Source: JBDREA01 sp043820265
Lineage (GTDB): Archaea; Altiarchaeota; Altiarchaeia; IMC4; JBDREA01
Direction of reading: 5' to 3'
NCBI GenBank assembly: GCA_043820265.1
Contig: JBDREA010000045.1
Location: 1 to 22,652, forward strand
DNA: 22,652 bases
The translations under genes were made by a program, and so were the position numbers. A model generated the notes under the pieces. It saw only the letters and a program-made list of their open reading frames with translations, ran no database searches and was not told the origin of the DNA. The number at the start of each line of letters is the position of its first letter. Position 1 is the stretch's first letter. Positions 1 to 7,551 of this stretch are shown here, piece after piece.

Positions 1-140
1 AAAAAAACAACAGACTAAGAGTACTAGAAATAATCAAAATGAGAGACACAAACCACAGCACAAACCTAAGCCCATTCACAATAACACCAGAAGGAATACT
101 CGTAAGCCCAACCACAGGACTATTCACACAAGTAGAATAA
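1..140 (+). CDS. KaiC/RadA-like ATPase domain protein, C-terminal end only
   Basis: An open frame enters from the left edge (first full codon at base 3) and ends at the TAA at 138-140, giving about 45 residues. The tail contains LRVLEIIKMRDTNHS, then PFTITPEGILVSP. This matches the end of archaeal KaiC-domain (RecA/RadA superfamily) ATPases, which typically finish with a K-M-R-x-T-x-H-S strand followed by F-x-I-x-x-x-G-I-x-V. Such proteins are cytosolic ATPases often linked to archaeal signalling. The Walker motifs lie outside the window, so activity cannot be judged. The stop is 16 bases before the ATG of the CheF-like gene, suggesting one transcript. The family call rests on a short tail only. 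Confidence 0.62.
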   Translation, partial: KNNRLRVLEIIKMRDTNHSTNLSPFTITPEGILVSPTTGLFTQVE

Positions 141-146
141 ACGCTT

Positions 147-150
147 GGAG
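147..150 (+). promoter_or_regulatory. Ribosome-binding site GGAG for the CheF-like gene
   Basis: GGAG lies six bases before the ATG at 157. An in-frame TTG at 145 would overlap this site, so the ATG is the better start. Confidence 0.55.
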
Positions 151-156
151 AAAAGC

Positions 157-1092
157 ATGGCAGGGCAACAAACCGGAGACTTGGGCGCTTGGATGTATCT
201 GCAGCTGATTAATGCTGCGAGCTCGACTTTGTCTAAATCATTCGATTTCAAGGTTGCCTTGAAATACATCTCAGAAGCTAGGGTTGAATTCAAAAACCAG
301 TTTCCGGACGCCAACCTCATAGTCTCCAATGAGGGTTTGGTCGCACTTGAGAACCCCGAGGCAAGCACCCGTTCGTTTCTTGCAAGGATTCTGTTTGGCT
401 TGATATCTGCCTACGAGATCAGCTTCGGGGTAGACGAGGTTTGGGGTAGTCTATGGGAAAAATTCAAGCAGATATATGAGCAATACATCATCCAGATAAA
501 AGAGGCGAACCTCGAATTCCCTCTTCTCAAACACAAAGTAGACTATCTCATAAGCGGCAACCTCTTCGGATTTTCTGTTTCTGATCACAGAAAAAAGGAT
601 TGGATCAAAGGTTACCCGCTTGTCACCACGAGGAACTTGATATTCATCCCTCAAAAAGAAAAAGGCGAAGAAAATGAAAAAGCCAGACAGGTTGTTATTC
701 CGCTGCAGAATATCCTGACCTTAGGAAGAGAGATATATATGGGATATGAGAAGAGAAGTTTTTACGGACAAGCCTGGGTTATTGACTTCAAAGACCAAGT
801 AAACAATTCTTCTTGTGCGGTAATCTCTGGGCCTAAAGAGTTCATAGACGACTACAATAAAGTGGTGTCGTTTGCAAGAAGGGAGCTTCGGACTCTGACC
901 TTCAAAGAGAGAAAGGTTTTGTCGATGATTGGCCAACACTTCACCAACGAGCAGATAGAGGGAGAAACCGGGATGAACGAAAACCAGTTGAAAAACAGCG
1001 TTTACAGACTTAAACAACTTGGATGCATCAACGAAAAAAACGAGATAACGGCTTATGGTTTGACTATCATGGCCGAGTCGCCGAAAGTTTAG
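157..1092 (+). CDS. CheF-like signalling protein with C-terminal winged helix
   Basis: This is a predicted soluble protein of 311 residues. Residues about 1-125 are a helical domain I cannot name, containing AWMYLQLINAAS and the conserved-looking NPEASTRSFLARILFG. Residues about 130-235 resemble the CheF domain (archaeal taxis protein linking Che signalling to the archaellum): a gRxxLTxxRLxF-like strand (GYPLVTTRNLIFIP) followed by VVIPLQNILTLGREI. Residues about 240-305 look like a winged helix (LTFKERKVLSMI, then NQLKNSVYRLKQLGCI), as in CheF C-termini. ATG 157 was chosen over TTG 145 because GGAG precedes it. The gene follows a KaiC-like ATPase at short distance, and its last 26 bases overlap the convergent zinc-finger gene. 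No archaellum or Che genes are in view, so a role in taxis is inferred. Confidence 0.55.
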   Translation: MAGQQTGDLGAWMYLQLINAASSTLSKSFDFKVALKYISEARVEFKNQFPDANLIVSNEGLVALENPEASTRSFLARILFGLISAYEISFGVDEVWGSLWEKFKQIYEQYIIQIKEANLEFPLLKHKVDYLISGNLFGFSVSDHRKKDWIKGYPLVTTRNLIFIPQKEKGEENEKARQVVIPLQNILTLGREIYMGYEKRSFYGQAWVIDFKDQVNNSSCAVISGPKEFIDDYNKVVSFARRELRTLTFKERKVLSMIGQHFTNEQIEGETGMNENQLKNSVYRLKQLGCINEKNEITAYGLTIMAESPKV

Positions 1093-1435
1093 GCGAGCTT
1101 CGAGGCAGCTTATGCTCGGGGTACCTGCACTGGCCCTTGCATAGTTTCTTGTTCTTTTCCCTGAGGCATTGGTTGCATAGGTATACTTCTTGGGGGTTGA
1201 TCTTTCTCATGCCTTCGTTTGCGCAAAAAACGCATAGAAGCCGCTCAGGATTGGATTGTTCTTCAATGCAGTCGCTGCAGAGTATGTGGCGGCATTCCTT
1301 GCATTCAAAAAAGGGAAATAGAAAGTCCCTTTTTCCTAAATCGGATTTAAAAAGTGAAAGACAATGCCATCTCCCGCATTCATCGCATTCCACTCTTATG
1401 TGGAGCTTTTCAGTGTCTTTTTTCTTTCCGGCCAT
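1067..1435 (-). CDS. Small zinc-finger-like cysteine-rich protein
   Basis: This 122-residue soluble protein has a basic start (MAGKKK) and 13 cysteines, mostly in CxxC pairs: C17/C20, C45/C48, C53/C56, C68/C71 and C87/C90, with C99 and C103 further on. The spacing suggests three zinc-binding knuckles, the middle one RING- or B-box-like (CKECRHILCSDC). I do not recognise a specific family; nucleic-acid or protein binding is the usual role of such folds. There is no signal peptide or membrane segment. It lies 42 bases downstream of argS on the same strand but has its own TATA-like sequence. The stop (TGA at 1067-1069 on the complement) falls inside the convergent CheF-like gene. The dense, regularly spaced CxxC pairs argue that it is a real gene. 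Confidence 0.7.
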   Translation of the reverse strand: MAGKKKDTEKLHIRVECDECGRWHCLSLFKSDLGKRDFLFPFFECKECRHILCSDCIEEQSNPERLLCVFCANEGMRKINPQEVYLCNQCLREKNKKLCKGQCRYPEHKLPRSSPKLSATRP

Positions 1436-1461
1436 TTTATGATATTACTTTTAGGGGAAAG

Positions 1462-1469
1462 TTTATATT
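1462..1469 (-). promoter_or_regulatory. TATA box for the zinc-finger gene
   Basis: On the minus strand the sequence is AATATAAA, centred about 30 bases before the ATG at 1435. Archaeal initiation about 26 bases downstream would fall within a few bases of the start codon, and no Shine-Dalgarno sequence is present, so a leaderless message is likely. Confidence 0.45.
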
Positions 1470-1477
1470 GGCACCCC

Positions 1478-3200
1478 CTACATTGCTTTTGGCGCCTTTA
1501 TCCCTAAAAGACCCAGACCCGATTCAAGTATCTGGCGACTGGCATTGACGAGTAACAGACGCCTATCCATTATCTCTTCTTTGGAAGCCAGTACAGGACA
1601 TTGCTTGTAGAAGCGGCTGAAGGAAGATGCCAGATCATAAAGGTATGATGCAATAAAATCTGGTCTTAGCTCGATTGCTGCTTTTTGTACTGTGACTGGA
1701 TAAGACGCCAATATCTTCAGGAGTTCTTGTTCCTGGTCTTCCATGGCCTCTTTCAGTTCTCCTAGAGATATCTCTTTTATTTCTTTTTTTGATTTCGAAA
1801 GTAACGTGCAACACCGGGCGTGCATGTACTGGATATAAGGTCCGGCATCTCCATCGAAGCTTAATGCTTCTTCCCAGCGGAAGTTTATGTTTTTGTTTGG
1901 TGTAGTCTTGAGGATATGGTATTTTACAGCGCCGTAACCAATGTCTGGTGCGAGTTCGGTGGAGGCGATTTTTCGTTTTTATCTCTTCTTTGGCCTTTTG
2001 TTTTGCCTCATCCAGGAGGACGTCGACTGGTGCGATGTTTCCCTTCCTCGTTGAGAGCTTGGTCCCTTCGAAGTTCACAAACGAGAAATGGACTGCCTGA
2101 AGGGGTTTGGTGAATCCGAGGAGGTTTCTTAATATGGTGGTCAACTCCTTGAACTGAAACTTGTGGTCTTCTCCGAGGACATTAATTAGTTGGTCTCCTG
2201 CTTTGGCTTTGTCGAGGTGGTATGCAAGGTCCCGGATCGTGTAGATTGAGGTGCCATCCGCCCGCACGAGCATTGTTGCCCCGCTTCTCTTGGCTAATCC
2301 GAATTCGGTCAGGTCCAATCCGAAGCCGCCGTTTGATTCGACTGCGTATTTAGAATTTTTCAGTTTATTGATTATTTCTTTTACCGATCCATCCTCGAGG
2401 TATTTGCTCTCAAAATCGAAGATGTCGAATTGCACATCAAGTTGGTCAAATACCTCCTTTTGGCCCGAAAGGCAAGATGAAGCATTGTCTTTGAGGAGTT
2501 GGAGGTCTTCTTTATTTCCTGACTCTGCGCTTTGAAGCAGTGTTTGGACTTTTTTCTGGAATTGTTCGTCTTTCTCGAATGCCTCGTTTGAGGAAACATA
2601 TGTAGCTAATATTTCAAAGTCCTTTTTAGATTTGTATTTTTCGTATGGTTGGAGGATTTCTTTTTGGGTCGGGATTTTTTGTTTTTTGCCAGCCGCGATT
2701 ATGGCGATCTGTTTTCCCACGTTGTTTACGTAGTAGCGGGTCTGTACGTCGTATCCGAAAAAAACCAAGATCCTTCTCAGACTGTCACCTATCAGCGTGT
2801 TTCTGATTCGTCCGACATGGATGGGGCCGGAGGGATTGACTGAAGAGTGTTCCAAAACGATTTTTTCGTCTTTTTTTTCTCCTCTGCCGAATTTCTCCTT
2901 TTTAGTTTTTATTTCAGTCAGAAAATCTGAGAGCAACGAACCGTAGTTGAGCGAGAAATTGAGGTATCCTCCGTCTGCTTTTACCCCGTCGATAAGTTTC
3001 GATTTTTCAATATTTTTTTTGATCTTGATGGACAATTCTTGAGCAATGTCTTTTGGGTTTTTCCCTTCCTTTTTTGCAAGTCGAAAACATACATTCGAGG
3101 CGTAGTCCGAGACCGGTGAATCGGTTATATCTTCAAAAGAAAGCGTAACTCCAGATACCCCCTTTATGAGCGAACAGATTTCTTTCTTTGCCTTATCCAT
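1478..3200 (-). CDS. argS: Arginyl-tRNA synthetase, reading frame interrupted by a +1 shift
   Basis: ArgS charges tRNA-Arg with arginine using ATP (class I synthetase). The first frame, from ATG 3200, shows the N-terminal additional domain, the HIGH-type motif in NPSGPIHVGRIRN (residues 128-131 HVGR), and the KMSKS-type motif KLSTRKG (381-387). After codon 406-410 that frame runs into nonsense. The neighbouring frame continues with ELAPDIGYGAVKY, then DGDAGPYIQYMHAR, and ends in GLLGIKAPKAM, all typical ArgS C-terminal features. The span of 1723 bases equals 574 codons plus one base, so one extra base restores a normal-length enzyme. As argS is essential, a sequencing or assembly error in short A/T runs is more likely than a true pseudogene. 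A leaderless promoter precedes it. Confidence 0.93.
1969..1980 (-). other. Frameshift site in argS
   Basis: On the plus strand this is TTTTTCGTTTTT, two runs of five T (A on the coding strand). Removing a single base from either run joins EEIK to IASTELAPDIGYGAVKY in frame. The exact run cannot be chosen from sequence alone. Confidence 0.85.
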
Positions 3201-3224
3201 GGTAGGAGAGAAATTGAGGAATGG

Positions 3225-3236
3225 TTTATAATAAAT
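3225..3236 (-). promoter_or_regulatory. TATA box for argS
   Basis: The minus-strand sequence ATTTATTATAAA is centred about 30 bases before the argS ATG. Initiation about 26 bases downstream would be almost at the start codon, consistent with a leaderless message. It fills most of the 36-base gap after the CBS-protein gene. Confidence 0.45.
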
Positions 3237-3662
3237 CTATTCTCTCTTTTTGAATGAGCCTATCTCGCCTTCGAGCTGGGAATAACTCATCCTGGCCTGT
3301 ATGTCTCTTATGGTGATGATACCTACGATTTCACCTTCTTCGGTTAGTGGGAGGCGTCGGATCTTTTTTTCGCTCATCAGATCATTTGCGTCAAGAAAGG
3401 ATGTTTCAGCGGGTGCGGTGACGAAATCGGCGGTCATCACGTCCTTTATCTTAGTCTCGTTTGGATCAAGTCCCTTTGCGACCACTCGTTCGACGATATC
3501 TCTTTCAGTTAATATGCCAACAAACTTTCCACCCCCCTTTACAAGCATGCATCCGATCTTCTTTTCTGCGATTAATTGTGCGGCTTCCTTGACACTTTTA
3601 TCGGGTGATAGATGAATTACTGGCGAACTCATCAGTTCTCTGACACATACGTCAACGTCCAT
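3237..3662 (-). CDS. Two-CBS-domain protein
   Basis: This 141-residue soluble protein is made of two tandem CBS domains (a Bateman module). CBS1 spans about residues 7-65, beginning VRELMSSPVIHLSPDKSV and ending with GKFVGILTERDIVERVV. CBS2 spans about 72-130, with IKDVMTADFVTAPAETSF and GEIVGIITIRDIQARM. The GI-[LI]-T-x-RD signature is present in both. Stand-alone CBS pairs usually bind adenosine nucleotides (AMP, ATP, SAM) and regulate partner proteins; the partner here is unknown. It lies immediately upstream of argS on the same strand, so some co-transcription is possible, but argS has its own TATA-like element. The first ATG is used because it retains the V-R-E-L-M start of CBS1. A charged tail (SFKKRE) ends the protein. 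Confidence 0.9.
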   Translation of the reverse strand: MDVDVCVRELMSSPVIHLSPDKSVKEAAQLIAEKKIGCMLVKGGGKFVGILTERDIVERVVAKGLDPNETKIKDVMTADFVTAPAETSFLDANDLMSEKKIRRLPLTEEGEIVGIITIRDIQARMSYSQLEGEIGSFKKRE

Positions 3663-3716
3663 GTAAAGTTATTATAAATGATAGATAAAAAAAGGTCTCT
3701 TTTTTGTTCCCAAGGC

Positions 3717-3770
3717 TATATCGGATTGCATAAAAGTTAAAAGTTTGTTATATTTATGCAATCCGTTATA
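3717..3770. repeat. Palindrome 1 of four
   Basis: The left arm TATA-T-CGGATTGCATAAA pairs with the right arm TTTATGCAATCCG-T-TATA. It has 13 perfect pairs, a single mismatch (3721/3766), then four TATA pairs, around an 18-base loop. Confidence 0.85.
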
Positions 3771-3816
3771 TTCGAGGGCATAAACACCAGTTTAAATGAT
3801 TATGCCCTCGACTATA
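3767..3816. repeat. Palindrome 2 of four
   Basis: TATA-T-TCGAGGGCATAA pairs with TTATGCCCTCGA-C-TATA: 12 perfect pairs, one mismatch (3771/3812), then TATA, around a 16-base loop. It shares its outer TATA with palindrome 1. The core differs from palindrome 1 in both arms together. Confidence 0.85.
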
Positions 3817-3840
3817 TCTCTTTAAATTGTCGCTCACATG

Positions 3841-3890
3841 TATAGTCGAGGACATAATATAGTGGACTCTTTTTTATGTCCTCGAATACA
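3841..3890. repeat. Palindrome 3 of four
   Basis: TATA-G-TCGAGGACATAA pairs with TTATGTCCTCGA-A-TACA: 12 perfect pairs, one mismatch (3845/3886), around a 16-base loop. Its left arm can alternatively pair with the right arm of palindrome 2 (CTCGACTATA 3807-3816 with TATAGTCGAG 3841-3850), giving mutually exclusive structures. Confidence 0.85.
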
Positions 3891-3893
3891 TTT

Positions 3894-3912
3894 AAAATGC
3901 CAAAGGCATTTT
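3894..3912. repeat. Short perfect hairpin
   Basis: AAAATGCC-AAA-GGCATTTT is an eight-pair stem with a three-base loop, followed by more T. It could act as a transcription pause or terminator on the plus strand, but the stem is AT-rich at its base. Confidence 0.6.
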
Positions 3913-3919
3913 TATGCGC

Positions 3920-3938
3920 AGGGAGCCTTCGGCTCCCT
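3920..3938. repeat. GC-rich perfect hairpin
   Basis: AGGGAGCC-TTC-GGCTCCCT is an eight-pair GC-rich stem with a three-base loop, set in otherwise AT-rich DNA. No T-run follows directly, so it does not look like a simple terminator. Confidence 0.7.
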
Positions 3939-3941
3939 AGC

Positions 3942-3997
3942 GTATTTGAGGTCATAACTTTATTTTGAATAGCCTATAAAGTTATAATCTCAACTAT
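3942..3997. repeat. Palindrome 4 of four, overlapping the TPR-gene promoter
   Basis: The left arm 3942-3963 (ending TTGAGGTCATAACTTTAT) pairs with the right arm 3976-3997 (starting ATAAAGTTATAATCTCAA). The layout repeats that of palindromes 1-3: an outer TA-rich end, one mismatch (3945/3994), then a long stem, here with one G-U pair and one internal mismatch and a 12-base loop. The probable TATA box of the TPR gene lies in the right arm. Confidence 0.75.
3974..3981 (+). promoter_or_regulatory. Probable TATA box of the TPR/Ig gene
   Basis: CTATAAAG is centred about 30 bases before the ATG at 4008. The bases before the ATG (TTACTGGTC) hold no Shine-Dalgarno sequence, so transcription probably starts at or next to the start codon. 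Confidence 0.4.
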
Positions 3998-4007
3998 ATT
4001 ACTGGTC

Positions 4008-7000
4008 ATGGACATCATAGGCAAGGCTTCAGAAAGCATCCACCGAAGGAATGCAGACAAAGCCTTTGAAGCTGAAAACTATGAATCGGCGTTGAAGGAT
4101 TATCTTAAGGTCGTGGAAATCGGTTTAAAGCATGGAGAATTCGCAGATCTCGCCTCTTTCTATCAAAAGATTGGAAACTGCTATCTCCACATGGAATTCG
4201 ATCTCAAAGACGAACGCGTAAAAAATCTCGTCAACGCCGCAGAACACCTGGTTAAGGCCGCAAAAATGTTCAGAGAAAAGGGACAGTGGTTTGAATCTGG
4301 TGCCAGCTATGAGACGGCGACTAAAGTATACGATGAGTTGAAGGACTATCATCAGGCAGCCGAAAAAAGGCTTCTTTCAGCCAAGATGTATTCCCGATCC
4401 GAAAACGACCTGATAACGGGATTAGCCTACTTTCATGCCGCCGAATACTTCGAGATGATCGAGGAGTGGGAGAACGCATCAAAAGCGTTTAACGAGGCGG
4501 CCAAGATGAATGTCATCATCAAAGACTACTCTACCGCGTCTAGTAGCTATAAAAAGGCCGCTTTGAACTACCGAAAAGTGGGGAAGGTCGAAGATGCGAT
4601 AGACGCATATGCCATTGCGACTGAACTGGATTTTGAATTGGGCAACTACTCGGAGGTGGCAGAAACCTACGAGAACATGGCATTGTGTTACGAAGACATG
4701 AAGAACTACAATTCAGCCCTCCACTACCACCTAAAAGCCGCGGAAGCCTTTATGGATGGGAAAGATTATCAGGCCACGAGCGCGGCATACAACAACATCG
4801 GGCATTGCTATGAATTACTCAATGACCAAAAAAACTCCCTTGAGTACTATATGAGAGCTGTGAGGATCAACTCCGATAAGAAAGACCTGACAGGTCTGGC
4901 AAGGTCATATGAGAACGCAGCCCACTCCTATGAGCGCTTTGGATTGCACGAAGAAGCGGCCGAAGCCTTCTTAGACGCGGCTCGGACACTCATAACAAGC
5001 GACTCCAAAGGCAGCGCTGCGGCAGATTTTCGAAGGGCTGCCGAGGTGTATATGAAGTTGGCCAAAGTGAAAGAAAAACTGGACACCGATGAAGCTGCAG
5101 AGTATTACAGAAGGGCGAGCGAGTGCTTCAAGGATCTCAAGGATTACAAGAACGCAGCGAATATTGCATTCAAGGGAGCTACCTTGAGGTTGGGCGGGGA
5201 AGAATACGATAGAGGCATAAGGGAGCTTAGGGAGGCGGCGGATCTTTATTTGAAACAACACGACCCGGTCAGTGCAGCAGGCTGCTATCTTGAAGCAAAG
5301 GATTTTCTGAAGGCGGCTGAGACCTATGGGTCTTTCGGCGAACAAAAGTTGAAGGAGGGTGATTTTCTTGGGGCCGCTGACGCCTACAAGATGGTCGCTG
5401 AATCCTATGGTAAACTGAAGAAGTACGGACCGATGAGGGAATACTATAACAACGCGATTTGGCAGTACACAAAATATGCGAAAGGTAAGGAACAATACGA
5501 GCTGACAAACGACGTTGAGGTACTGGAAGTCGCTGATGCTTATTTGAAAGTCGGGGAATGCAACAGATTGGTTGGAAACGACTTAAACTCCAAATCCAAC
5601 TTTCAAAAATCGATTGAATACTACAAAAAACTTGATCTGAAAGAGAAGACTGATTTTGCGAGGGCCTTTCTTTTGATTGTCGAATCAAAGCTTTCGATAA
5701 AAAAAGGCGACTACGAAGGGGCTTCAGAGATGCTTGAAGAAAGCCTTAAGCTGATAGAGACTTCAATACCCGGAGCAACCGAAGAAAACAAACGGCTTTT
5801 ATCGCAGACAAAACAAGACGCTGAAAAACTGATATCTGAGATCGGGGAAAAACCTGACTTGGATTTGATATTGGACCGCCACTCAGTGACTTTCAAGGAC
5901 TCAGTTCTTGTTTTGAACGGAAAGATCGTCGATAATGGGAAAAACGCCCTTTTCAGGATTAACTTCCTAGCTCATCTTCCAGATGAACTCAAAGTCCGAA
6001 GCCTTCCGGAAAACATCGCCCAGTTAAATCCAGGAGAACTTAGAAAGGTAAGCTTAGAGCTAACCGCAGAAACCCATGGGGAATACCACATCAAACCGTT
6101 GGAGGTCTTCTATGAAGACAGCGAAGGGGATAAATACGTCAAGGCCTCAAATGAAGTGTTCATCAATGTGCTGGAAAAGCCTGAGGTGGAATTCAACACT
6201 TATCGCAGGGCGATAGAGACTTTTAACCGATACGCAGAAAGTCAGTTGCAAAACAATAATTTCTTTTATTCGGCCGAGGGATTCATGCAGGCGGCTAAGT
6301 CTTATGGGACATTCAATGACGACGAACACCTGAAGACCTTGTATGAAAGGGCTATCGAAACATTCAAAAAATTTGTCGAAGACCTCGAAGGAGGAGACCC
6401 ATTGACTTTGGCGGAGAATAGGAGGGTAGCTCAGGCCTATCAGAACATAGGGATCTGTCAGGCTTCAATTGACAACCTGAACCCAGCTAAAGAATACTTT
6501 GAAAAGGCTAAACTTGAATACCAGAGATTCATCGAAGCTTTAACGGACCATCAGGAAAAAAGAGAGTATGAGAAATACGTTGACTTGGTGGAAGGTTACC
6601 TTTTGACGGTAGAGGGTAAGATTGCGATAAGCCACGGCCTATACGAGCAAGCAGAAAAACTCCTGGATCAGGCTCATGAGTCGTTTGAGAAAGCGATAAC
6701 CAAGGGGGGTTGGGAAGTCGACTTCGAGAAGGGGATGGAAAAGGAACAGGAGGATGTGCAAAGGATATTGGAGGATGTTAAGTCTAAGCCGAGCTTTTCG
6801 GCTGATCTCCCAGAACAAGTTGATGCGACAGAGGGTGCCACCTCAGTTTTCCGATTTAAAATCTTAAACAGCGGGGAAGATTCGCTTTTTGATTTATCGT
6901 TTCTGGTTCATTTCCCAGACGATATCGATGTGAACGTCCCACCCGATAGGATCTCTGAACTTAAGCCAGAGGAAAGCAAGGATGTGAGGTTCAGCTATAA

Positions 7001-7478
7001 ACCAAAAAAGGCGGGTGAGTACACATTCGAGCCGTTTAATGTCACATACAAGGACAAAGACGGACACAAGTATTTGCGGGGCACCCCGGAGATCACAGTG
7101 GCTGTTTTAGGGGGCTCCTCTAAAAAAAGTGAGGCTGGATCCGATAAGTCCTCTTCCCCTGAACCTGGGACATTAAAAACCGAATTCGAATGCCCAGATA
7201 AGGTGGCTAAAAACGAGGAATTCACAGTGCGTGTGAAGGTGACAAACACCTCGAAATTCCGAGTACTGCATGAAGTCATAGTCGACTTCACAAAAGCAGA
7301 AGACGTAGTCCATACACGCCCCCCAGTCCAAAAACTCGAAAAGATCCTGCCAGGCAAAAAAACAGATGAAACATTCAAGTTAAAACCCAAAAAAGAAGGA
7401 AGAATAAAGATCCCAGTCATTGTCAAATGGGAAGACCAGCAAAAAGAAGAAACGTTGAACGTTAAGGTTGAAGTGTGA
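4008..7478 (+). CDS. Large TPR-repeat protein with three Ig-like domains
   Basis: This protein of 1156 residues has no signal peptide and no membrane segment, so it is predicted cytosolic. Residues about 1-610 are many TPR-type helical hairpins, with repeated motifs such as NIGHCYELLNDQKNSLEYY and AAEYYRRASECFKDLKDYKNA. Residues about 618-722 form a beta-rich Ig-like domain containing FLAHLPDELKV and FYEDSEGDKYV. Residues about 725-925 return to TPR-like helices. Residues about 927-1028 are a second copy of the Ig-like domain (FLVHFPDDIDV, YKDKDGHKYL). A Ser/Pro/Lys linker leads to a third, more divergent one (1054-1156). The helix-Ig-helix-Ig order looks like an internal duplication. TPR scaffolds commonly sit beside MoxR ATPases, and moxR follows 89 bases later. 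The function as a scaffold for a MoxR-driven assembly is inferred. Confidence 0.85.
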   Translation: MDIIGKASESIHRRNADKAFEAENYESALKDYLKVVEIGLKHGEFADLASFYQKIGNCYLHMEFDLKDERVKNLVNAAEHLVKAAKMFREKGQWFESGASYETATKVYDELKDYHQAAEKRLLSAKMYSRSENDLITGLAYFHAAEYFEMIEEWENASKAFNEAAKMNVIIKDYSTASSSYKKAALNYRKVGKVEDAIDAYAIATELDFELGNYSEVAETYENMALCYEDMKNYNSALHYHLKAAEAFMDGKDYQATSAAYNNIGHCYELLNDQKNSLEYYMRAVRINSDKKDLTGLARSYENAAHSYERFGLHEEAAEAFLDAARTLITSDSKGSAAADFRRAAEVYMKLAKVKEKLDTDEAAEYYRRASECFKDLKDYKNAANIAFKGATLRLGGEEYDRGIRELREAADLYLKQHDPVSAAGCYLEAKDFLKAAETYGSFGEQKLKEGDFLGAADAYKMVAESYGKLKKYGPMREYYNNAIWQYTKYAKGKEQYELTNDVEVLEVADAYLKVGECNRLVGNDLNSKSNFQKSIEYYKKLDLKEKTDFARAFLLIVESKLSIKKGDYEGASEMLEESLKLIETSIPGATEENKRLLSQTKQDAEKLISEIGEKPDLDLILDRHSVTFKDSVLVLNGKIVDNGKNALFRINFLAHLPDELKVRSLPENIAQLNPGELRKVSLELTAETHGEYHIKPLEVFYEDSEGDKYVKASNEVFINVLEKPEVEFNTYRRAIETFNRYAESQLQNNNFFYSAEGFMQAAKSYGTFNDDEHLKTLYERAIETFKKFVEDLEGGDPLTLAENRRVAQAYQNIGICQASIDNLNPAKEYFEKAKLEYQRFIEALTDHQEKREYEKYVDLVEGYLLTVEGKIAISHGLYEQAEKLLDQAHESFEKAITKGGWEVDFEKGMEKEQEDVQRILEDVKSKPSFSADLPEQVDATEGATSVFRFKILNSGEDSLFDLSFLVHFPDDIDVNVPPDRISELKPEESKDVRFSYKPKKAGEYTFEPFNVTYKDKDGHKYLRGTPEITVAVLGGSSKKSEAGSDKSSSPEPGTLKTEFECPDKVAKNEEFTVRVKVTNTSKFRVLHEVIVDFTKAEDVVHTRPPVQKLEKILPGKKTDETFKLKPKKEGRIKIPVIVKWEDQQKEETLNVKVEV

Positions 7479-7551
7479 TTATACCCCCATATAGCTCACC
7501 GAAACAAATCGCTCTTTTATTTTAACTTTCACGAGAATAGTGGTAATAGAA

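Larger units (their letters stand above)
3663..4007. other. 345-base non-coding region between divergent genes, rich in inverted repeats
   Basis: There is no convincing coding frame. The region separates the minus-strand CBS gene from the plus-strand TPR gene. It contains four related imperfect palindromes (listed separately), two short perfect hairpins, and several TTTAAA stretches (3791-3796, 3821-3826, 3891-3896). I see no tRNA-like or known riboswitch pattern. Confidence 0.8.

Noticed and set aside
1969..1980. Programmed +1 frameshift in argS
   Set aside because: No slippery codon with stop or stimulatory structure typical of known +1 sites was seen; an indel error in a short run is simpler.
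3920..3938. Intrinsic terminator of an upstream plus-strand gene
   Set aside because: No plus-strand gene lies directly upstream (the neighbour is on the minus strand), and no T-run follows the stem.
3717..3998. CRISPR array
   Set aside because: The repeated units are inverted pairs with changing cores, uneven spacing and no constant direct repeat separated by unique spacers; no cas genes are near.
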